Assembly (NCBI GenBank): GCA_017528345.1
Contig: JAFXOX010000002.1
Coordinates: 19,476 to 83,475, forward strand
Length of the DNA stretch: 64,000 nucleotides
Source: Desulfovibrio sp.
GTDB lineage: Bacteria > Desulfobacterota > Desulfovibrionia > Desulfovibrionales > Desulfovibrionaceae
Reading direction: 5' to 3'
Shown here piece after piece: positions 7,164 through 15,740 of this stretch. Every line of letters starts with the position of its first letter. Within the stretch, counting starts at the first letter, position 1. The notes beneath the pieces were generated by a model. The model made no database searches. It saw only the letters and a program-made list of their open reading frames with translations, and was not told where the DNA came from. A program made the translations under genes and the position numbers.

Positions 7164-8147
7164 ATGGCAGAAGCTCCAGAAAGAAATCTGGCCATGGATA
7201 TTGTCCGTATCACCGAAGCGGCAGCTCTGGCATCAGCCCGCTGGCTTGGCCGCGGCGACAAAAATGCCGGTGACGGAGCCGCAGTGGATGCCATGCGCAA
7301 CAGCTTTTCCTCCCTGAATATCGACGGCACAGTGGTCATCGGCGAGGGCGAAAAAGACAATGCCCCCATGCTCGCCAATGGCGAACGCGTGGGCACAGGT
7401 GCAGGGCCGAAACTGGACGTAGCTGTGGACCCTGTGGAAGGGACCAATCTCCTCGCCTATGGCAGGCCCAATGCCATCTCCGTGATCGGAGTGGCACCCA
7501 AGGGCAGCATGTTCAATCCTGGTCCCAGTTTCTACATGCGCAAGCTTGTTGTCCCTCACGAGGCGCGCAATGTCATTGACATCGATGCCCCTGTCAAGGT
7601 CAATCTTGCCAATATCGCCAAGGCGCTAGGCAAAGACGTTCAGGACCTCGTGGTCTTTGTCCTTGATAAACCAAGGCATAAAGAGCTCATTGATGCTATC
7701 CGCACAGCCGGTGCCCGCATTCAGCTCCAGACCGATGGCGATGTGGCTGGTGCTCTGATGGCTACAGATCCTCGAAGTGAAGTGGATGTGATGATGGGAA
7801 CAGGCGGCACCCCTGAGGGTGTGATCTCGGCCTGTGCCATCAAGGGCATGGGCGGCGAAATTCTGGCACGCCTTGACCCCCAGAGCTATGTGGAAAAAGA
7901 AGCCATTCAAGAAGCAAGTATCGACATTCGCGAGACCCTGTCCACAAGCACTCTTGTCAAAAGCGACGACTGCTTCTTTGCGGCTACAGGCATTTCTGGC
8001 GGAGACTTTCTCCATGGTGTACACTATCGTGCCCACCATGCCGTGACCCATTCCATGGTCATTCGCAGCAAGACTGGCACCTTGCGCTATGTGGAAAGCT
8101 ATCACAATATGAGCAAACTCTCCAAAATCAGCGCCGTCAGGTACTAA
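7164..8147 (+). CDS. glpX: Fructose-1,6-bisphosphatase class II
   Basis: 327 residues. It removes the 1-phosphate of fructose-1,6-bisphosphate in gluconeogenesis. Metal- and substrate-binding sequence typical of the GlpX family is present: GRGDKNAGDGAAVDAMR, GEGEKDNAPML (two acidic metal ligands), DVAVDPVEGTNL, and GTGGTPEGVISACAIKGMGG. The start at 7164 is preceded by GGAGG at a good distance; the frame is open back to 7134 but without a ribosome site. It is followed after six bases by an exported protein gene. Confidence 0.95.
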   Translation: MAEAPERNLAMDIVRITEAAALASARWLGRGDKNAGDGAAVDAMRNSFSSLNIDGTVVIGEGEKDNAPMLANGERVGTGAGPKLDVAVDPVEGTNLLAYGRPNAISVIGVAPKGSMFNPGPSFYMRKLVVPHEARNVIDIDAPVKVNLANIAKALGKDVQDLVVFVLDKPRHKELIDAIRTAGARIQLQTDGDVAGALMATDPRSEVDVMMGTGGTPEGVISACAIKGMGGEILARLDPQSYVEKEAIQEASIDIRETLSTSTLVKSDDCFFAATGISGGDFLHGVHYRAHHAVTHSMVIRSKTGTLRYVESYHNMSKLSKISAVRY

Positions 8148-8153
8148 TGGCCC

Positions 8154-8675
8154 ATGCTGCAAAGGATTCTTCACACTCTCCTGCTGCTTCTGCTGACTCT
8201 TTCCCTGACAATTCCGGCTTTGGATGCGGCCTTCGCTGCCGGCCGCAAGGAGACCGCATCCAAAACACTTACGGTCTATGACAATCAGGGACCGGTCAGT
8301 GAAAAAGAACTCTTGCGCTTTCTTGAGGTTTTGCCGGAATTCAGAAACTGGGCAAGAAAAGAGCATGAAGAGGCCCATCCTCTGCTCACAGCAGGTCGTC
8401 CCGACTTTTTCTATTCCGACAATGCCGCCCTCTGGATCAAAAAACGCGGCTGGGATCCCAGACGCTTTTTCTGCATCATGGGCAGAATGGCTGCAGCCCT
8501 CGTCATTGCCGAAGAAGGCAATGACCTCAAAGGGATTCGGCCACCTGATATGCCAAAAGTCAGTGATGCCGAAACAGAGCTCGCCCATCGTCACCTCGGC
8601 CAGTTGCTCAAAATAGGCGGCGCGGCAGCTCCCTCCGTGGAGGTCGGAGCTCCTGTTCTGCCCGCCAAAAAATAA
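8154..8675 (+). CDS. Exported protein of unknown function
   Basis: 173 residues. A hydrophobic N-terminus (about residues 5-22, Leu-rich) ending in AFAAG looks like a signal peptide cleaved after AFA. The mature part is charged, with a conserved-looking WARKEHEEAH and a WIKKRGWDPRRFFCIMGRM stretch, then an Ala/Pro-rich tail. I do not recognise a family. It lies six bases after glpX and 18 before a lipoprotein gene, so these three may form one transcript. Confidence 0.7.
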   Translation: MLQRILHTLLLLLLTLSLTIPALDAAFAAGRKETASKTLTVYDNQGPVSEKELLRFLEVLPEFRNWARKEHEEAHPLLTAGRPDFFYSDNAALWIKKRGWDPRRFFCIMGRMAAALVIAEEGNDLKGIRPPDMPKVSDAETELAHRHLGQLLKIGGAAAPSVEVGAPVLPAKK

Positions 8676-8693
8676 GACGCCAGGTTTCGCGCC

Positions 8694-9338
8694 ATGCTCC
8701 ACCGCTGTTTTGCGCTCTTCACCTTCCTCTGCCTCTCCGTGCTTCTCTGTGCCTGTGAAGAGGAAAAGCCAAAAATCATGCTCTTTGAGCAGTACTATTA
8801 CGGCATGCCCTTCAAGGAAGTGCAGGCACGTTCTCAGGCAGCCTACTGCCGTGACAGTTTCGACAGTCTCTGTCGACCCAATCCTGTCACCTTCTTCAGA
8901 GAAAGTTGGTACCAACGTTTCCTCTTCAAACGTGAACGCCTTGTTGCCGTCCAGCTTATCAGCCGAAAGCCAGATACCTCCCGTAAGCTCATTGACACCT
9001 GGCTGGACACGGGTTTCCGCTTTATGCCGGTAAGTATCACAAGTGGAGGCAAGCAATTAGACCTCTTTGCCGCTATCAAAGCCACGGGCAAGGAAGGCGC
9101 ACGTAAAGCCGTCCACAATTTCACGCGCGCCACAGCCGCAGATCTCGAGATGATCTATCTTTACCTCGATCTCCAGGGCAAGGAAAATGCCCTGAACAAT
9201 TTCAACAATCTCAGCGGCATTTTCAACCGGGGGCCACGCGACATCGTGGGCATTGAAGAAAAGGTCAATGATAAGGAAATCATCGTCAGCTTTATTGCCC
9301 CCATTGCCGACTGGCAGGACAGAGGCAATCCTCGCTAA
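8694..9338 (+). CDS. Lipoprotein of unknown function
   Basis: 214 residues. The N-terminus has a hydrophobic stretch ending in the lipobox LLCAC, so Cys20 or so is probably acylated. After it come EEEKPKIMLFEQYYYGMPFKE, two further Cys residues (YCRDSFDSLC) that could form a disulfide, and a mixed alpha/beta-looking domain without a motif I know. The protein probably sits in the periplasm attached to a membrane. It is followed by the rpsF promoter. Confidence 0.7.
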   Translation: MLHRCFALFTFLCLSVLLCACEEEKPKIMLFEQYYYGMPFKEVQARSQAAYCRDSFDSLCRPNPVTFFRESWYQRFLFKRERLVAVQLISRKPDTSRKLIDTWLDTGFRFMPVSITSGGKQLDLFAAIKATGKEGARKAVHNFTRATAADLEMIYLYLDLQGKENALNNFNNLSGIFNRGPRDIVGIEEKVNDKEIIVSFIAPIADWQDRGNPR

Positions 9339-9359
9339 GGTGAAATCCTGAAAAAAAGC

Positions 9360-9387
9360 TTGACATTCAACGAGAAAAATCTATAAT
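9360..9387 (+). promoter_or_regulatory. Consensus promoter of the rpsF-rpsR-rplI-dnaB operon
   Basis: TTGACA (9360-9365) and TATAAT (9382-9387) with a 16-base spacer. The rpsF start follows 60 bases later, leaving a leader of about 50 nt. Confidence 0.85.
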
Positions 9388-9446
9388 TGAAAATTCCTTG
9401 CTCATATATTGTGGTATGGGCTGTCAATCCAAAAGGAGTTACTTCG

Positions 9447-9752
9447 ATGCGGAAATTTGAAACGCTTCTGCTCCTTTCACCGGAACTTGCCAGTGACGCC
9501 AGAGAAAGTCTTTTGAGCTCTCTCACCGGTATCATTGAACGCGAAGGTGGAAAAATGGTCACTGCGGACCATTGGGGCATGCGGGATCTTGCCTATCCTG
9601 TGCGCAAAGTGATGCGCGGCTACTATGTACGGCTTGAGTATATTGCTCCTGCCCAGCTTGTGGCCGAGCTTGAACGCAATATCAGAAATAGCGACGGCAT
9701 TTTTAAATTCGTCACAGTCAGGCTGGCCGATGCCGCCGAGGAGGTGGCATAA
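9447..9752 (+). CDS. rpsF: 30S ribosomal protein bS6
   Basis: 101 residues. [14 protein letters not shown] is the normal N-terminus and [24 protein letters not shown] is the central conserved segment of bS6, which binds the 16S central domain together with bS18. The ATG at 9447 has AAAGGAG upstream; the open frame continues to 9387 but that stretch overlaps the promoter. It lies first in an operon with rpsR (starts overlapping by one base: TAATG). Confidence 0.96.
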   Translation: MRKFETLLLLSPELASDARESLLSSLTGIIEREGGKMVTADHWGMRDLAYPVRKVMRGYYVRLEYIAPAQLVAELERNIRNSDGIFKFVTVRLADAAEEVA

Positions 9753-10015
9753 TGGCTTTTAAGAAACGCTTTCCCCCACGGCGCAAATACTGCCGTTTCT
9801 GTGCCGACGCTGAGCTGCCACTGAACTACAAGCGTCCCGACATTCTCAGAGACTTTGTCACAGAGCGTGGCAAAATCATTGCCCGGCGCATCACTGGCAC
9901 TTGTGCCCATCATCAGCGGCTGCTGACCCGTGAGATCAAGCGTGCCCGTCAAATGGCTCTTCTGATCTACACAGCGACGCATGATTCTCAAGTCAAGAAA
10001 AAGAGCACCATCTAG
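9752..10015 (+). CDS. rpsR: 30S ribosomal protein bS18
   Basis: 87 residues, basic. CRFC near the N-terminus with C...HH (GTCAHHQR) makes the zinc-binding, C+ version of bS18. [54 protein letters not shown] sequence covers the whole family core. It partners bS6 on the ribosomal platform. Its ATG overlaps the rpsF stop. Confidence 0.97.
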   Translation: MAFKKRFPPRRKYCRFCADAELPLNYKRPDILRDFVTERGKIIARRITGTCAHHQRLLTREIKRARQMALLIYTATHDSQVKKKSTI

Positions 10016-10025
10016 GAGGCGCGCC

Positions 10026-10544
10026 ATGAAACTTATTCTTCGCGCCGACGTGGAAAATCTCGGCAGTCTTGGCGATGTGGTCACGGTGAAAGCCGGTTAT
10101 GGCCGTAACTATCTTTTACCCCAGGGTCTGGCCATGGTCGCCAGTCCCGCCAACCTGAAAACCTTTGAACTTGAGCGCAAAAAACTGCAGGCAAAGATGG
10201 ATGCCCTGCGTGCCGAAGCGCAGGATCTGCAGACGCGTCTGGAAGCCCTGGAAGTTGTTATTCCCATGCATGTGGGCGACAACGACAAGCTCTATGGTTC
10301 TGTGACCACGAGCATTATCGGTGACGCTCTGGCCGCTCTGGGCACCGAGGTTGACCGCAGACGCATTCTTTTGGACGCCCCCATCCGTACCCTTGGTGAG
10401 CATCCTGTGCGTGTGCGCCTGCATGCCAGTGTTATTGCCATGGTCAAGGTCAAGGTCGTCAGCGATCAGAAACCTGAAGAAGAACCTGCTGAAGAAGCAG
10501 AGGTTGTGGCCGAAACGCCTGAGACTTCAGAAGCAGCTCAGTAA
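10026..10544 (+). CDS. rplI: 50S ribosomal protein bL9
   Basis: 172 residues. MKLILRADVENLGSLGDVV and AGYGRNYLLPQGLA are the N-terminal domain of bL9, followed by the long helix (LERKKLQAKMDALRAEAQDL) and the C-terminal rRNA-binding domain (DNDKLYGSVT). It ends in an acidic tail rich in Glu and Ala that is longer than in E. coli (149 residues). GGAGG lies just before the ATG at 10026. Confidence 0.96.
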   Translation: MKLILRADVENLGSLGDVVTVKAGYGRNYLLPQGLAMVASPANLKTFELERKKLQAKMDALRAEAQDLQTRLEALEVVIPMHVGDNDKLYGSVTTSIIGDALAALGTEVDRRRILLDAPIRTLGEHPVRVRLHASVIAMVKVKVVSDQKPEEEPAEEAEVVAETPETSEAAQ

Positions 10545-10546
10545 GA

Positions 10547-12046
10547 ATGAGTCAATCGCAACCGTACCGCTCCTCTGGAGATTACTCCAGAGGAGCATTT
10601 CATTCTCAGAGACCTGCCAGTCCCAAGGCCGAGCAGGATCTTCTGCAACGCGTTCCTCCCAACAGCTATGAAGCTGAAGTGGCGGTTCTGGCAGCTATGT
10701 TCTCTGACAAGGAGGGTGCAGCCACTGCCTTTGATATCATCAAATCGCCAGATGATTTCTACGACCCCAGACATGCTCTCATCTTCAGGGCCTGTCAGGA
10801 GCTCTACGAGGCCAACCGCCCCATTGATCTGGTCACCACAGCAGAACAGCTGCGTATTCTTGAGGCCTATGACAAAGCCGGTGGTTCAAGCTACCTCTCA
10901 GAAATTTCCATGGCCATTGTCAGTGCGGCCCATGCGGAATTCTATGCCAAAACCGTGCGGGACAAGGCAACTCAGCGCAAACTCATTGATGTCTGCTCGG
11001 AAATCATCAGCAATAGCTATCAGACAACTGACGATGTCGCCGGCCTTCTGGATAAATCAGAACATGCGGTCTTCTCCATTGCTGAACGTATGGAGGAGCA
11101 GAGTTTTGAGTCGACCAAAAAGATCATCGATAATATTTTTGAACGTCTGAGCAAGGCGGCCGGCAAACGCAATGAACTCACAGGCGTAACAACAGGCTTT
11201 GACAAGCTCGATCGACTGACAGCTGGTCTCCAGCCTTCTGATCTGATTATCGTCGCCGCAAGGCCCTCCATGGGCAAAACGGCCTTTGCCCTTTCCCTTG
11301 CCGTCAACGCCGCACTCTCTCCACAGGCTACACCGGTGGCCATTTTCTCTCTTGAAATGAGCCGCGAGCAGCTGATACAGCGCATGCTTGCGCTCACCGC
11401 CCATGTGGACATGAGCAAGCTGCGTCAGGCCTACCGTCTCACCGATGATGACTGGAATTTTCTCTATGAAGCTGGCGGGAAACTGAACGGAGCCCCAATC
11501 TATATCGACGACACAGCGACGCTCTCGACCATGGAGCTGCGCGCCCGCGTACGCCGTCTGAAATCCAAGTACAATATTGGTCTTGTCGTCGTGGACTATC
11601 TGCAGCTGATGCGTAGCCCACGCGGCAAAGACTCACGAGAATTGGAAATTTCCGACATTTCCCGCACGCTCAAGGCCGTTGCCAAAGATCTGAATATTCC
11701 TGTTGTTGCCCTTTCCCAGCTCAACCGCAAGGTTGAAGAACGCGCCCGTGAGGACAAACGCCCGCAAATGTCTGACCTGCGTGAATCTGGTGCCATCGAA
11801 CAGGACGCCGACATCATCATGTTTATCTACCGCGATGATGTCTATAAGCACAAAAATCCCGCAGAGCGCCCGGAAGTCGGAAAGGCTGAAATTATCATCG
11901 GCAAGCAGCGCAATGGGCCGACAGGCATAGCCGAGCTACTCTTCCACTCGCGTTTTACCTCCTTTGAAAATATGACCGAAGACTGGGTGGGTCTGCCATC
12001 CGAAAATATGTCAGCAAACCTTGTAAATTCTGCAGATGACGCGTGA
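10547..12046 (+). CDS. dnaB: Replicative DNA helicase DnaB
   Basis: 499 residues. The N-terminal primase-interacting domain starts at about residue 35 (RVPPNSYEAEVAVLAAMF), and the RecA-like helicase domain holds Walker A (ARPSMGKTAFAL), the Walker B region (IGLVVVDYLQLM), ALSQLNRKVEER and the C-terminal arginine-finger region DIIMFIYRDDVY. It unwinds the fork as a hexamer with DnaG. It lies 2 bases after rplI, so translation is probably coupled. The first 30 residues are Ser/Arg-rich and not part of the conserved domain. The rpsF-rpsR-rplI-dnaB order is a common bacterial arrangement. Confidence 0.97.
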   Translation: MSQSQPYRSSGDYSRGAFHSQRPASPKAEQDLLQRVPPNSYEAEVAVLAAMFSDKEGAATAFDIIKSPDDFYDPRHALIFRACQELYEANRPIDLVTTAEQLRILEAYDKAGGSSYLSEISMAIVSAAHAEFYAKTVRDKATQRKLIDVCSEIISNSYQTTDDVAGLLDKSEHAVFSIAERMEEQSFESTKKIIDNIFERLSKAAGKRNELTGVTTGFDKLDRLTAGLQPSDLIIVAARPSMGKTAFALSLAVNAALSPQATPVAIFSLEMSREQLIQRMLALTAHVDMSKLRQAYRLTDDDWNFLYEAGGKLNGAPIYIDDTATLSTMELRARVRRLKSKYNIGLVVVDYLQLMRSPRGKDSRELEISDISRTLKAVAKDLNIPVVALSQLNRKVEERAREDKRPQMSDLRESGAIEQDADIIMFIYRDDVYKHKNPAERPEVGKAEIIIGKQRNGPTGIAELLFHSRFTSFENMTEDWVGLPSENMSANLVNSADDA

Positions 12047-12062
12047 AACTGGCGTTTTTGCG

Positions 12063-12092
12063 TTGACAAAGCAGCTAAACCGTGTTTAAGTA
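12063..12092 (+). promoter_or_regulatory. Probable promoter of the RRM protein gene
   Basis: TTGACA at 12063-12068 with a poorly matched -10 (TTTAAG at 12085, or the overlapping TAAGTAT). It lies 16 bases after the dnaB stop. The leader that follows contains a hairpin (GTTTGC-TG-GCAAAC, 12117-12130) flanked by CGTGC/GCACG. Confidence 0.5.
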
Positions 12093-12164
12093 TTTAGCTG
12101 TGCGTGCTAGTAAGCTGTTTGCTGGCAAACGCACGGTTTCACTGTTTTTTCGAGAGGTTAGTTC

Positions 12165-12431
12165 ATGTCTAAGTCCATTTATGTGGGAAATCTTCCCTGG
12201 TCGGCTACTGAGGAACAGGTTCGCGAACTTTTTCAGGCTTATGGAGAAGTTCAGTCCGTGAAACTGATCAGTGACAGAGAAACAGGTCGTGCACGTGGTT
12301 TCGGCTTTGTCGAAATGGAAGATGAAGCTGCCAATGCCGCCATTGAAGCTCTGGAGAACTACAGCTTTGGTGGCCGTACGCTCAGAGTGAACGAAGCAAA
12401 GCCCCGTGCTCCTCGTGCCCCCAGGTACTAA
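12165..12431 (+). CDS. RNA-binding protein, single RRM domain
   Basis: 88 residues made of one RNA recognition motif. RNP2 is IYVGNLPW and RNP1 is RGFGFVEM, both with the aromatic residues that stack on RNA. The tail is short and basic with Pro-Arg repeats (KPRAPRAPRY). Proteins of this type are common in cyanobacteria and Desulfovibrio-like bacteria and are often cold-responsive, but the target RNA is unknown. It has its own promoter and a strong terminator, so it is a single-gene unit. The leader is about 75 nt long and structured. Confidence 0.9.
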   Translation: MSKSIYVGNLPWSATEEQVRELFQAYGEVQSVKLISDRETGRARGFGFVEMEDEAANAAIEALENYSFGGRTLRVNEAKPRAPRAPRY

Positions 12432-12452
12432 TAGCACATACGATGCATGAAG

Positions 12453-12478
12453 GCCTCACGCAAGTGAGGCTTTTTTTT
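12453..12478 (+). terminator. Rho-independent terminator after the RRM gene
   Basis: GCCTCAC (12453-12459), loop GCAA, GTGAGGC (12464-12470), then eight T. Confidence 0.93.
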
Positions 12479-12630
12479 GCCAGAACCTTGCTGCAATTCT
12501 GAACAAAGGATGCGGTTTTTTCAGGGAAAAGGAGAAAAAGGGAGGGAGAAAAAAGAGAACAAGAATAGACCCCTTCACAGCGTGAAAGGTCCGCAAAAGA
12601 AGAATAGCTCAATATCAGAAGAGGTAACGC

Positions 12631-13050
12631 TTAGCTTCCGTTTTCTGCCAGACAGACAGTAGGCGCCTCCGGAGTTCCCTTCTCCACGGTCCCGGGGAAC
12701 TGTGAATAGATAGCGCGAAGCCTTGTTAAAATCGTCACCACACTGTCCAGATCCTCAACGCTCATTGTTTCCCTCGCCGACAAAAGACGCGAGGAGCAGA
12801 GGAGATAGAGCGTATTCAGCTTGGCAGCTAGATCACCACCGCTCTTGAAATCAAGAGAGCGGGAAAGTTCGCCGATAATTTCAAGGGCCCTGTTGACGAG
12901 CAGGCCACGGGTGGCGAACTTCTGTGCAACCATCTGATCTCGTGCCTGCTGCAAATACTGCAGGGCACCGTCATACAGACCAAGCAAGAGCTGCCCTTGA
13001 CTGACTTCCTGTCGTCTCGGGCTGAAGTATGTACGAACAGCCTTACGCAT
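12631..13050 (-). CDS. fliS: Flagellar export chaperone FliS
   Basis: 139 residues. The family core is GQLLLGLYDGALQYLQQARDQM (helices 1-2 of the four-helix bundle), then RGLLVNRALEIIGELSRSLDF and a region near LNTLYLLCSSRLLSAR. FliS binds the flagellin C-terminus and keeps it from polymerising before export. The start at 13050 has AAGGTAGG upstream. No flagellin or fliD gene is in view; the nearest flagellar gene is flgM at 38 kb, so the gene is isolated. The N-terminal segment is basic and lacks the usual Tyr-rich QY repeat. Confidence 0.8.
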   Translation of the reverse strand: MRKAVRTYFSPRRQEVSQGQLLLGLYDGALQYLQQARDQMVAQKFATRGLLVNRALEIIGELSRSLDFKSGGDLAAKLNTLYLLCSSRLLSARETMSVEDLDSVVTILTRLRAIYSQFPGTVEKGTPEAPTVCLAENGS

Positions 13051-13075
13051 AGCATACCTACCTTAAGTTTCGTCC

Positions 13076-13190
13076 ATGAAACTTAGTGAACACCCGCAAC
13101 GGGCTTCCTGCTTCTCCGATCTCAGGGATCTCCACAGGCGTAAATTCGGACAGTTCCTGCCCTATTGGCAAGCGACCCACTTCAGGGCAC
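13076..13190 (-). mobile_element. Decayed tnpB-element 3' end
   Basis: Read on the minus strand, this gap contains TTTACGCCTGTGGAGATC (about 13127-13144), close to the TCTACGCCTGTGGAGAGA at 1256-1272. It then has GCAGGAAGCCCG, parallel to TCAGGAAGCTCTCG in the 1.3-kb copy, a short hairpin CCCG-TTG-CGGG (13093-13103), and the ending GTTCAC, which matches the GTTCAC right after the terminal hairpin at 1.35 kb. The same order of blocks supports a shared origin. No TnpB reading frame remains. Confidence 0.5.
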
Positions 13191-13250
13191 GCTTTGCTTG
13201 TAGACTACCAAAGAGTTCTGACAGCTGCAAGTTTTTTTCCTGCAGGGAAA

Positions 13251-15446
13251 TTAGGTTGTGCCCAGAATCTCGTCAAAACGCTGCCGCTGCGAAAAGAGGA
13301 AATTTTCACAATCCTGGGCATTGAGAGGCTTTGAGAAAAAATAGCCCTGAATCACAGCGCAGCCGTTATCCGTTAGAAAATCAAGTTGAGAGCGCTCCTC
13401 CACACCTTCAGCCACAGTCTCCATGCCAAGACCTGAGGCAAGGCCAAGGATGCCCTTGACGAGATTGTTGGAGCTATTGGCCTGGGCATTGAGATCATCA
13501 ATGAACTTCTTATCAATCTTCAGACAGGCTATGGGCAGCGCATGGAGATAGAGCAACGAAGAGTAGCCTGTGCCGAAATCGTCAAGAGAGACCTGAATAC
13601 CAGCGTTGGTGAGTTGGGCAATTGCCTTGGACGCAACATCGAGATTGGTCACAAGACAGGTTTCGGTAACCTCCACCTCGATGAGGGAAGGATCTGTGCC
13701 TTCTGAGGTTATAATCTTTTGAACCTCTTCGGCAAAAGTCTCTGCAAGTATACTTTTGGCTGACATATTCACCGACACAGGAACTGCGCAACCTTCAGCA
13801 GCCCACACCTTGACCTGACGACAGGCTTTGCGCAGCACAAGCATGTCAATACGCGCCACAAGATTGATTTCCTCGGCAACAGGAATAAATGCTGAGGGCG
13901 GAATCCAACGGCCGTCGTCCAAATGCCAGCGCACCAAGGCCTCAAGCCCCACAACTCGACGACGGATGCCGTCGACTTTTGGCTGATAGAAAACGGTGAG
14001 GGCATTTTCTTCAACGGCCCTGTGTAAAGCCGCCTCCAGAGCCATGCGCTTACTTGCTTCCTCATCCATGCGCACATTGAAGAAAGAGAGGATATTCTTC
14101 CCGGCACTTTTAGCCGCGTACATGGCAAGCTCAGCTCTCTGCAGGAGCTTGTGGGCATCCTGGCCGTCTTCGGGCGCGCAGGCAATGCCAATGCTTGCAC
14201 TCAAAAAGATGGATTGGCCTGAGATATCAAAAGCCGTGTCAAAGGCTTTAAGCACGAGGTTGCCAATGATCTCCGCTTCATCCCGGCTCTCACATTCGCT
14301 GAAGAGAAGAAATTCATCCCCACCAGAACGCCCCGCAAAGCCTTGAAAAGGCAATTTCCGAAATCTGCTCGCGACTTCAAACAGTAGCAAATCACCAAAC
14401 TTATGACCGTAGCTCTCATTAACGCTCTTGAAGCGGTCAATATCTACAACAATCACCGTAACGTGCCGGCTATTGTCTGCAAGTATTGTAGCCAGATGCT
14501 CAAGAAGAAAGTTTTTATTATAGAGGCCTGTCAGGCTGTCGTGATTTTCCCGATACGCAATCTCCCGGCGCATGGCAGCCTGTTCATTATAGTGGAGAAC
14601 AGTCATGCCAACGATGAGCAGGGCAAGCCCCAAGCCAAGCATCAGAAGAAAGTTTTTAAAGGACATCTGCCGGCCCACACGAGCAATGCTTCTTTCAATA
14701 TTGAGCTCTAAGCACCAGCTAGGTTCATGAAAGATATCCTTGCAGCGGGTAATAACTGAAAAAAGATTTTCGGTTATGGCGAGTTTAATGTCCCCTTGAG
14801 CTTCCAGGGCAGGATTGTCGAAGGCCGCCAAAGGCAGGAAGTTAAAAGTTTTGCGTGTGAAGCGTTCAGCCTCCGCCACAAAATCTCGGTCCAAGGCCTG
14901 CCCCATGATGAGGTAGCCCTTGGGCTCCTTCTGCTGATTGCCATCATAGATCCTATGGATAGCAATTACATTGACTTCATCGCCAATCTTCACAAAGCCC
15001 GACAGCCAATCCTGTTCGCCACTATTCAACGTTCTAACAAGGCGGGCCACAACATCGTTGCGCGCAGTCCTGAAGGCCCCATCACGCGTTGCCTTCTTGG
15101 GATCTACGATTTTAAAGGGCTTTTCCGCATCTCTGAAAAAATAAACAAAAGAAATGTTTTGCGAAGTAAGAAAGCCGTCCTCAAAATTGCTCCTGATGAA
15201 ATCCTCGTCGCGCTCATCTACATACTCGTACACCTCGTCCCAGCAAGCCCAATCCATAACGCGTTTGCGCATCTGAAGCTCAACCGAGAAGAGATGATTG
15301 TTCAGCTGCAGCAGATTTTCTTCAGCATGCTGCTGTTCGAGCTTTTCAACACCGCGAATGACCACAACCTCACTGATCAGATAGGTCAGAAAGGCAAAGA
15401 CAGCGACGGCTAGGATGCCTAGAAGGTATACGAAGGCTTGTCTCAC
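13251..15446 (-). CDS. Membrane GGDEF/EAL protein with periplasmic CHASE4-like sensor
   Basis: 731 residues. Transmembrane helices at about 5-27 and 265-285 enclose a periplasmic domain whose DWACWDEVYEYV (65-76) fits the CHASE4 family. A GGDEF domain follows (about 300-455; the motif SGGDEF at 374-379 is intact, so cyclase activity is possible), then an EAL domain (about 470-720; EALVRW at 502-507, DDFGTGYSS, and the metal- and catalytic-base segments KIDKKFI and ETVAEGVE are present). Both domains therefore look competent, for making and breaking cyclic di-GMP; which dominates cannot be told. It may influence motility, as fliS is the next gene downstream. Confidence 0.9.
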   Translation of the reverse strand: MRQAFVYLLGILAVAVFAFLTYLISEVVVIRGVEKLEQQHAEENLLQLNNHLFSVELQMRKRVMDWACWDEVYEYVDERDEDFIRSNFEDGFLTSQNISFVYFFRDAEKPFKIVDPKKATRDGAFRTARNDVVARLVRTLNSGEQDWLSGFVKIGDEVNVIAIHRIYDGNQQKEPKGYLIMGQALDRDFVAEAERFTRKTFNFLPLAAFDNPALEAQGDIKLAITENLFSVITRCKDIFHEPSWCLELNIERSIARVGRQMSFKNFLLMLGLGLALLIVGMTVLHYNEQAAMRREIAYRENHDSLTGLYNKNFLLEHLATILADNSRHVTVIVVDIDRFKSVNESYGHKFGDLLLFEVASRFRKLPFQGFAGRSGGDEFLLFSECESRDEAEIIGNLVLKAFDTAFDISGQSIFLSASIGIACAPEDGQDAHKLLQRAELAMYAAKSAGKNILSFFNVRMDEEASKRMALEAALHRAVEENALTVFYQPKVDGIRRRVVGLEALVRWHLDDGRWIPPSAFIPVAEEINLVARIDMLVLRKACRQVKVWAAEGCAVPVSVNMSAKSILAETFAEEVQKIITSEGTDPSLIEVEVTETCLVTNLDVASKAIAQLTNAGIQVSLDDFGTGYSSLLYLHALPIACLKIDKKFIDDLNAQANSSNNLVKGILGLASGLGMETVAEGVEERSQLDFLTDNGCAVIQGYFFSKPLNAQDCENFLFSQRQRFDEILGTT

Positions 15447-15464
15447 ATGATCTCCAGACTGTTC

Positions 15465-15740
15465 CCATTGACATCCCCGCCTAAAGTCGGAGGATTTCTA
15501 TCGATAGGGCAATTGGCCCACATCATAGGCGGGTTCCTGCGAAATATGGACTGCCCGAAGGAAACTTCGCTTGATTTTCGCCTGCAAATTTCCACTGTGG
15601 GGAATGCTGCAGCCGTGCACCAAAGACCTCTTCCCTCAGGCCTCACTGTCTCTCCACAGGCTGACACGGCCTGCCGGCAGCCTAAGAGCAGTTTGCGACA
15701 GGAAAAGCAAAGAAATACCAAGGTGAGTCTTCTATCCCAG
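15465..15740 (-). mobile_element. Decayed tnpB-element 3' end with TnpB-like tail peptide
   Basis: On the minus strand, a frame reads RQAVSACGETVRPEGRG then WCTAAAFPTVEICRRKS (about 15676-15566), the style of the poorly conserved TnpB C-terminal tail. The nucleotides beneath include GCCTGTGGAGAGACAGTG (15645-15661), matching the conserved core at 1.26 kb. At the far end, TTTAGGCGGGGATGTCAATG (about 15467-15486) resembles an IS605-type right end. A 22-nt block at about 15601-15622 (GGAATGCTGCAGCCGTGCAC...) matches the 29.7-kb relic at 19 of 22 positions. The rest of TnpB is missing. Confidence 0.55.

Noticed and set aside
7626..9056. Long open frame (476 codons) on the minus strand
   Set aside because: It lies opposite glpX and the two exported protein genes, which have clear family matches, signal peptides and ribosome sites; the translation shows no domain.
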